Shown here piece after piece: positions 6,404-12,448 of a DNA stretch of 12,448 nt (position 1 is the first letter of the stretch; each line of letters opens with the position of its first letter). A program made the translations under genes and the position numbers. Where the stretch lies: the NCBI GenBank assembly GCA_029974875.1, contig JARKQP010000561.1:1-12448 (forward strand), written 5' to 3'. The stretch comes from Mobilitalea sp. (lineage in GTDB: Bacteria; Bacillota_A; Clostridia; Lachnospirales; Lachnospiraceae). Under the pieces are notes generated by a model, which saw only the letters and a program-made list of their open reading frames with translations, did no database searches and had not been told where the DNA came from.

Positions 6404-6733
6404 ATGAAAGTAATTAGAAAGCTGGACAGCCGTGTTTACCTGGACGGACCTGAGGTATGCAGGGAATACGTGATCACTCCTAAGATCGTTTTTGGCACCT
6501 CCACCCTGCAGCCTGGACAGACAGGCGGTATTGACCCGGGTCATCCCGAGGGCCATGAGATTTTCTTTGTCAGCCGCGGCGTAGTGCTGATGCATAATAC
6601 TGCTACGGATGAATATTATGAGCTGCATGAGCAGGATACAATTTTGGTATACGAAGGGGAACCCCATGAAATGACCAATATCGGAACAGAGGTTGCTGTT
6701 ATTTCCTGGTCCTGTGCACCAAAAATTGATTAG
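6404..6733 (+). CDS. Small single-domain cupin protein
   Basis: Encodes 109 residues, the size of a one-domain cupin barrel. Start ATG 6404 follows AAAGGAG within 6392-6398. The first cupin motif is seen as PGHPEGHEIFFVSRG (45-59), giving likely metal ligands His47, His51 and Glu52. The second is YEGEPHEMTN (83-92) with His88. Known: such proteins are metal-dependent sugar isomerases, lactonases, dioxygenases, uronate-processing enzymes of the KdgF type, or plain ligand-binding proteins. Its place at the end of a sugar operon suggests a substrate-handling step such as mutarotation, lactone opening or isomerisation; this is inference. It has no DNA-binding domain, so it is not a regulator by itself. 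Confidence 0.85.
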   Translation: MKVIRKLDSRVYLDGPEVCREYVITPKIVFGTSTLQPGQTGGIDPGHPEGHEIFFVSRGVVLMHNTATDEYYELHEQDTILVYEGEPHEMTNIGTEVAVISWSCAPKID

Positions 6734-6757
6734 GGTAAAGCATTTATAAAATGACAG

Positions 6758-6793
6758 AAATTGCTGCTATATTTTGATTGATAGCAGCAATTT
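6758..6793 (+). terminator. Hairpin closing the catabolic operon (terminator-like)
   Basis: A perfect 13-bp inverted repeat, AAATTGCTGCTAT (6758-6770) with ATAGCAGCAATTT (6781-6793), around a 10-nt loop, lies 24 bases after the cupin stop. The stem ends in TTT but then reads GTGCC, so the U-tract is short. It is probably a weak intrinsic terminator separating the operon from the acetyltransferase gene; read-through is possible. Confidence 0.55.
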
Positions 6794-6855
6794 GTGCCAT
6801 TTATTCGGGGATACCCGGCAATTAAAATGGACGGTTGCGAATTGGAGGGATATCT

Positions 6856-7464
6856 ATGACATGTGAAGAGCAGATTAAAAAAGCTTTGTCAGGAGCAATC
6901 TATAATGATGTTACGCCGGAGTTTGTAAAGCTTCGTGAAAAGGCATATTTCCTCACCAAGGAGTATGAGGAAAGCTATGGGAAATCCGGTCAGGAAAGGG
7001 AAATGATCCTGAAAAAGCTGTTTAAAAGTATGGGGAAAAATCCGTTTTTAGAGCCGGGATTCCGATGTGAGTTCGGGTTTAATATTACGGTGGGGGATAA
7101 CTTTTATGCAAACTTTGACTGTGTTTTACTGGATGCCGGAGGAATAGAAATCGGTAATAATGTATTATTTGGGCCAAGGGTAGGCATATATACGACCAGG
7201 CACGCTTTTGATGCCACAGAAAGGGCAGCCGGGGCTTGCTTTACCAAGCCGGTTATCATAGGTGATAATGTCTGGGTTGGGGCAGGGGTCCATATGGACC
7301 ACGGAATTAAGATCGGTAACAATTCTATAATCGGGGCAGGCAGTGTAATAACCAGGGATATTCCTCCGAATGTTGTTGCGGCCGGGGCTCCCTGCAGGAT
7401 AATCAGGGAAATTTCAGAGAGCGAAAAGACTAATTATTTTGAGGTGTTAAAAACAGAATATTAA
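6856..7464 (+). CDS. Maltose/galactoside-type O-acetyltransferase (left-handed beta-helix)
   Basis: Encodes 202 residues, typical for the LacA/Maa/NodL family. Known: these cytoplasmic trimers move an acetyl group from acetyl-CoA to a hydroxyl of a sugar. Seen: the N-terminal helical Maa segment (about 1-60), hexapeptide repeats from residue 76 on (ITVGDN, IEIGNN, VIIGDN, IKIGNN), predicted catalytic His116 in TTRHAFDATER, and the C-terminal IPPNVVAAGAPCRIIREI signature. Odd: the usual ILPGV before the repeat IxIG reads HMDHGI. The preferred start is ATG 6856, six bases after GGAGGG (6844-6849), rather than an upstream TTG at 6835. It follows the hairpin at 6758-6793, so it may be separately transcribed. 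In catabolic loci such enzymes may acetylate non-metabolisable sugars for disposal; that role here is inferred. Confidence 0.9.
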   Translation: MTCEEQIKKALSGAIYNDVTPEFVKLREKAYFLTKEYEESYGKSGQEREMILKKLFKSMGKNPFLEPGFRCEFGFNITVGDNFYANFDCVLLDAGGIEIGNNVLFGPRVGIYTTRHAFDATERAAGACFTKPVIIGDNVWVGAGVHMDHGIKIGNNSIIGAGSVITRDIPPNVVAAGAPCRIIREISESEKTNYFEVLKTEY

Positions 7465-7540
7465 AGGCAAGGATGTTTATGGGAGATTAGTATTCATAAG
7501 ACAATAACCACAGGACGGGAATAGCATGTAGGAGGTTGGT

Positions 7541-9658
7541 ATGAAGAATAGAACAAAGGATAAAAATGGGGGAAGAGGGAAAAGGAAGGCTGCTATGGGA
7601 GAAAGCCCAGCTTTGATTAAGAAAATTAAGCCCGTACTTCGCAGTACGGCTACAATCCGTATGAAACTGATTTTTGCCTTCCTGCTCCCGATAGTATTTA
7701 TCATTATACTTGGCGTGATATCATTTAATAAAGCTTCAAAGGGGCTGCAGGCCAGCTATGAAAAATCCACACAGCAGACCATCACTATGGCTGGCCAGTA
7801 TGTAAAGCTGGGGGTTGACACAATCGAAGGGCTCTCCAAGCAGTATATGAATGATGGTATAAAAATGAGCTATCTCGCAGGGATATATGATTACGATACA
7901 CAGATTAGAAATAAAAATTTTAATACGATGATAAGTGATATTTTTACAAAACAAAAACTGGATAATTTTATATCCCAAATTACGATTGTATCTGATAATG
8001 AAGAACCGATTACTACACTGGATTTTCCAAGTAAGGACTTTTGTTCAGGATTCCTTGAGACAGATGAAGGTAAAGCTATGAATAGTTCTGCAAAGTTATT
8101 ATGGCTTGGCAGCAATGAATATCTGGATCAGAGCATGAATGTCAGTAATGACCAGTATGCGATGAGGCTTGTAGAGCGTTTTAACGGACAGAACGCCTTA
8201 GTTATAATCGATATGGATATGCAGGCTGTCAAGGAAATCCTTAACGGTATGGATTTTGATAAAACAGGGATCCTTGCCATTGTCACGCCTGACGGAAAGG
8301 AAATTGTGGGAGACGGCTCTGAAAAGGAGGCATCCTTTAAGGATCAGGATTTTTATAAAAGGGCAGTGGCGGCCGATAAAAAAGGCGACTCCTATTATGT
8401 CAGCTACCAGGGAGCAGACAGCCTGTTTATGTATTCGAAAATAGGTGATACAGGTGCAATGATATGTGCAATCGTACCAAAAAGTACCATTTTAAGCCAG
8501 GCCGACGGTATAAAAAATACGACGCTGGTTATTGTATCCTTGGCCTGTATTATTGCAATATTTGTTGGGTCTTCCATTTCAATAGGAATAGACAGGATAA
8601 TACGGGAGATCATAGTTAAATTAAAGAAGGCAGCCCAGGGGGACCTGACGGTTGAGTTTAGCACCGTGCGCAGGGACGAGTTTGGGATATTGATCAATGA
8701 GATTAATAACATGTTCTCTAATATGAAGGAACTGATAGGGAAGGTTATCCTGTTAAGCAAGGAAGTATCTGATTCATCAGGATATGTGGCCAAAGAATCA
8801 AAAAGCTTCTTGAAGTCCACGGAGGATATTTCCTATGCCATGAATGAGATTGAGCAGGGGATTTCACAGCAGGCCAATGACGCTGAGGTGTGTCTGGTGC
8901 AGATGGACAACCTATCTTCAAAAATAGAAATGATGGGTAAAAATACAAATGAAATAAGCGAAATTGCAGAGCATACAAAACAGAAGATCCAGGAGGGAAC
9001 AGTTGTAACGAATGAGCTTACGGGCCAGACAAGCCAGACAATTGAAATAACCACCGATATCGTACAGGGAATCCAGGAGCTGTCTGAAAAATCAATGTCA
9101 ATTGACTCCGTCGTTAATGTTATTAATGAAATCTCCAGGCAGACAAATCTTCTTTCCTTAAATGCAACCATTGAAGCAGCCAGGGCAGGGGAGGTAGGAA
9201 AGGGCTTTGCCGTTGTTGCCAGTGAAATCAGAATCCTGTCGGAGCAGACAAAGAGGTCTGTCGATGACATTAAAAATATTATTGAAGACATACAGGTTAA
9301 TACAAAAAATGTAGTGGAAAGAGCCAAGAAGGCGGAGAATGTCATGGTATTACAGGAACTGGCGGTTAAAAATACGGCGGATTCCTATCATAGCATTAAT
9401 GTGAGTGTTGATAAGCTGGTGATGAACCTGGAACAGATCACCCAGAATGTAGAGGAGATTGAAGGCGCCAGATCCAGCACCTTAGGTGCGATTGAAAATA
9501 TTTCAGCGGTGCTTGAAGAAATCGCGGCTTCCACCAATAACATCAACCAGATTTCCCAGGATCAGCTGAAGTCTGTTGAAGTGTTAAATGATTCCGCCGA
9601 GAATTTAAATAATAATTCAGACCAATTAGTAAATGCGGCTTCCAAATTCCGTACATAA
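7541..9658 (+). CDS. Methyl-accepting chemotaxis protein
   Basis: Encodes 705 residues; ATG 7541 follows GGAGG at 7531-7535. Domains in order: a basic cytoplasmic N-terminal tail (1-40), membrane helix 1 (about 42-62), an extracytoplasmic Cache-like sensor (about 63-325, with [12 protein letters not shown] and a DFYKRAV segment typical of such domains), membrane helix 2 (about 326-349), HAMP linker (about 350-402) and a long coiled-coil signalling domain. The signalling tip [18 protein letters not shown] (534-551) and [18 protein letters not shown] (553-570) carries the CheA/CheW-binding hallmark. No C-terminal CheR-tethering pentapeptide is seen. Known role: ligand binding outside controls CheA and flagellar rotation. 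The ligand is unknown; a FocA-like channel gene follows 43 bases later with no terminator seen, suggesting a small acid or pathway product as one possibility. Confidence 0.95.
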   Translation: MKNRTKDKNGGRGKRKAAMGESPALIKKIKPVLRSTATIRMKLIFAFLLPIVFIIILGVISFNKASKGLQASYEKSTQQTITMAGQYVKLGVDTIEGLSKQYMNDGIKMSYLAGIYDYDTQIRNKNFNTMISDIFTKQKLDNFISQITIVSDNEEPITTLDFPSKDFCSGFLETDEGKAMNSSAKLLWLGSNEYLDQSMNVSNDQYAMRLVERFNGQNALVIIDMDMQAVKEILNGMDFDKTGILAIVTPDGKEIVGDGSEKEASFKDQDFYKRAVAADKKGDSYYVSYQGADSLFMYSKIGDTGAMICAIVPKSTILSQADGIKNTTLVIVSLACIIAIFVGSSISIGIDRIIREIIVKLKKAAQGDLTVEFSTVRRDEFGILINEINNMFSNMKELIGKVILLSKEVSDSSGYVAKESKSFLKSTEDISYAMNEIEQGISQQANDAEVCLVQMDNLSSKIEMMGKNTNEISEIAEHTKQKIQEGTVVTNELTGQTSQTIEITTDIVQGIQELSEKSMSIDSVVNVINEISRQTNLLSLNATIEAARAGEVGKGFAVVASEIRILSEQTKRSVDDIKNIIEDIQVNTKNVVERAKKAENVMVLQELAVKNTADSYHSINVSVDKLVMNLEQITQNVEEIEGARSSTLGAIENISAVLEEIAASTNNINQISQDQLKSVEVLNDSAENLNNNSDQLVNAASKFRT

Positions 9659-9701
9659 ATCTTGGGAATTCAGACGGCAGCTGTTAGAAGGAGTGGGAGT
9701 A

Positions 9702-10568
9702 ATGAAAATAGGGCATTGCTATACGCCTCCGGAAATTACCGGGATTACAATACATAAGGCGGAAAAGAAAGCAAAGCTGCCGGTTATTAATATGATCCTG
9801 CTTGGGATTTTGGGCGGTAGCTTTATTGCCTTTGCGTCAGAAGGGTCCAACATGGCGGCGTTTAACCTTCTTGCGGAGCCGGAGACATATGGGCTTGGAA
9901 AGGCGTTGGCAGGTGCTATTTTTGGCACGGGGCTCATGCTGGTAGTAATTGCAGGCGGAGAGCTTTTTACCGGCAATACCATGATGGTGGCAGCAGTTCT
10001 GGATAAGAAGATAAAGCTGGAGGGGATGCTAAAAAACTGGCTTTTTGTATATCTGGGAAATCTGGCAGGTTCTGTAGCCATCGCATATTTAATGGACCAG
10101 TCCGGGCTTTTTGGCAGCGGCGGCCATCTTTTAGGAGTCGTCACTGTTAAAATAGCCGTATATAAGGTCGGGCTATCCTTTTCACAGGCATTTTTCCTGG
10201 GTATCATGTGTAATATGCTGGTCTGCCTTGCTGTATGGATGGCGTACGGTGCCAAGGATATGACAGGAAAAATATTAGCAATATTCTTCCCTATCTGGCT
10301 TTTTATAACCTCCGGCTTTGAGCATTGCATTGCGAATATGTATTACATACCGGCCGGTATTTTTGCCAAAAGCAATCCCCAGTACGTAAAAGTGGCGTTA
10401 GAGCATGGTATGGCAATGGCGGACTTGGATCGTCTTAACTGGAAGCCCTTTTTTATCAATAACCTGGTTCCAGTGACCCTGGGTAATATTCTTGGCGGTA
10501 TGCTGGTCGCATCGGTTTATTGGTTTGTTTATGTGAAGAACGGTAAGGAGATGAAAAAGCCAGTTTAG
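9702..10568 (+). CDS. Formate/nitrite transporter (FNT) family channel
   Basis: Encodes 288 residues, matching FNT size. Start ATG 9702 is eight bases after AAGGAG (9688-9693); an in-frame ATG at 9633 lies inside the chemoreceptor gene and lacks a ribosome site. Known: FNT proteins are inner-membrane pentamers of six helices per subunit that pass formate, nitrite, lactate, acetate or hydrosulfide. Seen: GGSFIAFAS (38-46), the family signature ELFTGNTMM (87-95), CNMLVCLAVWMA (170-181), and the pore histidine His208 in GFEHCIANMYYIP (205-217), matching FocA His209. Strongly hydrophobic segments alternate along its length. In a fermenting anaerobe formate export is the best guess; hydrosulfide or nitrite cannot be excluded. 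It ends 58 bases from the convergent AraC-family gene. Confidence 0.93.
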   Translation: MKIGHCYTPPEITGITIHKAEKKAKLPVINMILLGILGGSFIAFASEGSNMAAFNLLAEPETYGLGKALAGAIFGTGLMLVVIAGGELFTGNTMMVAAVLDKKIKLEGMLKNWLFVYLGNLAGSVAIAYLMDQSGLFGSGGHLLGVVTVKIAVYKVGLSFSQAFFLGIMCNMLVCLAVWMAYGAKDMTGKILAIFFPIWLFITSGFEHCIANMYYIPAGIFAKSNPQYVKVALEHGMAMADLDRLNWKPFFINNLVPVTLGNILGGMLVASVYWFVYVKNGKEMKKPV

Positions 10569-10626
10569 GACGGTGATGATCCAAAAAGTACAAGAATGCT
10601 GTTTGGGGCATATGATAATCCTTCAC
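10569..10626. other. Short convergent gap without a clear terminator
   Basis: 58 bases between the stop of the FNT gene and the stop of the convergent regulator gene. No stable hairpin with a T-run was found on either strand, so transcripts may overlap here or end at a factor-dependent site. Confidence 0.4.
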
Positions 10627-11832
10627 CTAAGTAAATAATTTATTCTTCAGGCGGTATTCCATCGGGGTATCGCCTGTCATATTTTTAAATACTGTCTGGA
10701 AATAGCTCTGGGAGGAGAAGGACAGGTATACGGATATCTCTGACAGGGACATATCGGTAAAATGCAGGAGCTGCTTAGCTTCCCCGATCTTTTGCTGGTT
10801 AATATAGGTGGGCAGGGAAATCCCCGTAACCTGGCGGAATTTACTGGATAAATATTCGCTGGACAGATCCACTTCCCGGGCAATTTCATCTACTGTCAGC
10901 CTTTTCTGGTAATTTTCCCTGATAAAGTGCATGGCTTCGTTGATCTTGGAATGCTTCGTCTGGGGATGCAGCAGGCGCTCCACCCGTTCACAGTAATCAA
11001 GCGCAATGTTCTCGCTGAAGGAGAAAAGGGAATCGATATCCCGGCAGGCTTCAATTTTCTGGATATATATTTCTCCCAGCTGATAGCTGGTCTCAGGATC
11101 AAGGCCGCCGATGATGGCAGCCCTCTGGGAGAGGGTATTCAGGATAATGATGGCATTTTTATAGTGGCGCAGGGAATCGAAGGCCAGGCTGCCTATATCA
11201 TAGCGGACAAACTTCATGTTCTTTAGCTTCTCAGTCATCCCATGGCTGATGTAAAACATAATCTCAGATTCCAGGTTAAAATTATTCCGTCTTACGGTTT
11301 CTCCGTAGGTATGCTCCTTTACGGCGGATATCATGCGCAGGTTTGTATCATATAGGATGCTGTTGCCTGCGTCCTTCTTCATCAGCTCCTTGTAGGTGAT
11401 GATTTTATGGTTCAGGTATCCATGGATCAGGCAGAGGATGGGCAGGAACTGCTCCGGGGGAAAGGAGGCACAGGAATTTAAGAACTGGCCGATTTCCTGG
11501 ATGTGCTCCGCGCCGATGGCGGGTCTTGCGGCAAGCATGACGTTGTGCAGCGTGATTTCCGTAATGGAGCCTATCCGCACGGGGCCAACGATGACCTGTA
11601 ATCCTGAGGAGAGATCCAGTATCCTTCCAAAGAGCAGGAAGTCCTTGGTAAGAAGGTAATTCAAGGAATCCTCCGTCTGCTGCAGGGTAGGCAGCCACGG
11701 AAGCACCAGATCGCAGGGGCTGGGGTAGGGCTCGAAGGCCTCCAGCCGTGTCTCTTTGTCATAGAGATAAAACGGGGTATGGAATATGTTGCACTGCATG
11801 GCTAAAAGCTGGGTGAGTAGGGCTTGTTCCAT
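10627..11832 (-). CDS. AraC-family transcriptional regulator
   Basis: Encodes 401 residues. The chosen ATG (11830-11832) sits seven bases after GGAGG (plus-strand cctcc 11840-11844); a longer reading from 11874 lacks such a site. The C-terminal region (about 298-398) is a typical AraC double helix-turn-helix: LTVDEIAREVDLSSEYLSSKF (312-332) and SLSEISVYLSFSSQSYFQTVF (362-382), then the conserved TGDTPMEYR (386-394). The roughly 290-residue N-terminal part is not the AraC arabinose-binding cupin; it looks like a small mixed alpha/beta sensor (about 10-110) followed by an all-helical linker, an arrangement common in Clostridia. No membrane segment is seen. It is divergent from the sugar symporter gene, so it probably activates that gene, and perhaps the operon at 1154-6733, on binding a sugar. 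Ligand unknown. Confidence 0.92.
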   Translation of the reverse strand: MEQALLTQLLAMQCNIFHTPFYLYDKETRLEAFEPYPSPCDLVLPWLPTLQQTEDSLNYLLTKDFLLFGRILDLSSGLQVIVGPVRIGSITEITLHNVMLAARPAIGAEHIQEIGQFLNSCASFPPEQFLPILCLIHGYLNHKIITYKELMKKDAGNSILYDTNLRMISAVKEHTYGETVRRNNFNLESEIMFYISHGMTEKLKNMKFVRYDIGSLAFDSLRHYKNAIIILNTLSQRAAIIGGLDPETSYQLGEIYIQKIEACRDIDSLFSFSENIALDYCERVERLLHPQTKHSKINEAMHFIRENYQKRLTVDEIAREVDLSSEYLSSKFRQVTGISLPTYINQQKIGEAKQLLHFTDMSLSEISVYLSFSSQSYFQTVFKNMTGDTPMEYRLKNKLFT

Positions 11833-11877
11833 TGATAATCCTCCATTAGTCAGGGCATTGTTAATTTTGTACAAGAA

Positions 11878-11906
11878 AATATATAAAAAATCAGCTTATC
11901 CAACAA
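11878..11906 (-). promoter_or_regulatory. Candidate promoter of the AraC-family gene
   Basis: On the minus strand TTGTTG (11901-11906) and TATATT (11878-11883) are separated by exactly 17 bases. This predicts a start near 11871 and a leader of about 40 bases before the ATG. The surrounding AT-richness makes chance matches likely, so it is only a candidate. Confidence 0.45.
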
Positions 11907-11919
11907 AAATAAATATATA

Positions 11920-11959
11920 TTTGAATATCATAATAACACTTTGAAAACTGAAATACAAG
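11920..11959 (+). promoter_or_regulatory. Possible regulator-binding direct repeat upstream of the symporter
   Basis: TTTGAA occurs at 11920-11925 and again at 11940-11945, and the two 20-nt units beginning there agree at about 12 of 20 positions. Spacing of about two helical turns is usual for AraC-family sites. A -10-like TACAAT at 11975-11980 lies downstream with no good -35, as expected for an activated promoter. Weak evidence in AT-rich DNA. Confidence 0.3.
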
Positions 11960-12037
11960 TCCGGGGTTTCTTAATACAATGGATTCATAGACAAATTAAA
12001 TACCTTGGGCAGAAGCTCAAATAGTAGGAGGGTTTTC

Positions 12038-12448
12038 ATGAGCAAAGAAAAAAAGCAATTTCCCTATAATGCCAAGACAACCGTTGGCGTTACAGGAGTA
12101 ACAGTCATCAGCATTATTGCATCAGCCTTTATGTCCAATTACTTTTTATTGTATTTAACAGACTATGCAGATCTTGGTATCCTTGGCGCAACCATAGCCC
12201 CCATTATTTTGCTGGTTGGCCGTATCGTGGATGCTGTCAACGACCCGTTGCAGGGCTGGATTATGGATAGCGCAAAGCCAAGAAGATTTGGTAAATATAG
12301 GTTCTTCACGCTGATCAGCTTAATATTAACGACTGTCGGTATCTGTCTGCTATACAGCATTCCAAATGCCATTAAAACCAGTGTCGTGATGCTGTTCATC
12401 TGGGTATTGTTTTTCTACCTTATCTATGACATAGGTGCATCCTTCTTC
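12038..12448 (+). CDS. GPH-family (MelB-like) sugar:cation symporter, N-terminal part (cut by window edge)
   Basis: 137 codons are present from ATG 12038, five bases after GGAGGG (12027-12032), to the window end; full members are about 450-500 residues. Known: these inner-membrane proteins of the major facilitator superfamily bring in sugars, glucuronides or other glycosides with Na+ or H+. Seen: hydrophobic helices at about 16-40, 48-66, 90-107 and 115-137, and the family motif GRIVDAVNDPLQGWIMD (61-77) followed by FGKYR (84-88). Asp65 and Asp69 correspond to the cation-binding MelB residues Asp55 and Asp59. Its position opposite the AraC-family gene suggests substrate-induced uptake of the sugar used by the operon at 1154-6733; substrate is unknown. 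Confidence 0.9.
   Translation, partial: MSKEKKQFPYNAKTTVGVTGVTVISIIASAFMSNYFLLYLTDYADLGILGATIAPIILLVGRIVDAVNDPLQGWIMDSAKPRRFGKYRFFTLISLILTTVGICLLYSIPNAIKTSVVMLFIWVLFFYLIYDIGASFF

Noticed and set aside
1154..6733. Sulfoquinovose (sulfoglycolysis) operon
   Set aside because: The isomerase-like protein and FNT channel recall parts of such loci, but no transaldolase, transketolase, sulfoquinovosidase or sulfonate exporter is seen, so the assignment is not supported.
8833..9345. Long open frame of 170 codons on the minus strand
   Set aside because: It lies wholly inside the chemoreceptor signalling domain, lacks a ribosome site, and its translation shows no recognisable domain; it is a shadow frame.
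9719..10330. Open frame of 203 codons on the minus strand
   Set aside because: It is antisense to the FNT channel gene, whose family motifs are clear on the plus strand.

Overview
The window looks like part of the chromosome of an anaerobic Firmicute, most likely a Clostridium/Lachnospiraceae-type gut or soil fermenter. Support comes from moderate-to-low GC, strong GGAGG-type ribosome binding sites before nearly every gene, very AT-rich intergenic regions, and a FocA-type formate channel. Taxonomy is inferred from style and content, not from a marker gene. No rRNA, tRNA, CRISPR array, phage gene or transposase was seen.

Layout. (1) Positions 1-716, minus strand: the N-terminal 238 residues of an IlvD/Edd-family dehydratase, running off the left edge. 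(2) Positions 717-1153: a divergent regulatory region with a very strong hairpin in the dehydratase leader, a perfect TATAAT on the minus strand, a 37-nt imperfect direct repeat, three ATGTAATG boxes and a cre-like site. (3) Positions 1154-6733, plus strand: a six-gene catabolic operon encoding an FGGY carbohydrate kinase, a TIM-barrel protein of unknown function, a DapA/NanA-family lyase, a flavin-reductase-like protein, an L-fucose/arabinose-isomerase-like protein and a small cupin. A structured 197-nt gap precedes the cupin, and a hairpin at 6758-6793 probably closes the unit. (4) Positions 6856-10568, plus strand: a maltose/galactoside-type O-acetyltransferase, a methyl-accepting chemotaxis protein and a formate/nitrite transporter-family channel, with no obvious terminator between them. 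(5) Positions 10627-12448: a minus-strand AraC-family regulator divergent from the start of a GPH-family (MelB-like) sugar:cation symporter that runs off the right edge.

How the genes may work together (inference). The symporter would import a sugar or sugar derivative under control of the AraC protein. The isomerase would convert aldose to ketose, the FGGY kinase would phosphorylate it, and the TIM-barrel protein would act on a phosphorylated intermediate. The dehydratase and the DapA-like lyase form the classic pair for sugar acids: dehydration to a 2-keto-3-deoxy acid, then retro-aldol cleavage to pyruvate plus an aldehyde. Pyruvate could yield formate, leaving through the FNT channel, and the chemoreceptor could sense the substrate or an end product. 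The combination does not match a textbook pathway I can name. The TIM-barrel protein, the flavin-reductase-like protein and the cupin have no assigned step, and no dehydrogenase linking the sugar and sugar-acid branches is visible. This cluster is the best candidate here for an undescribed pathway.
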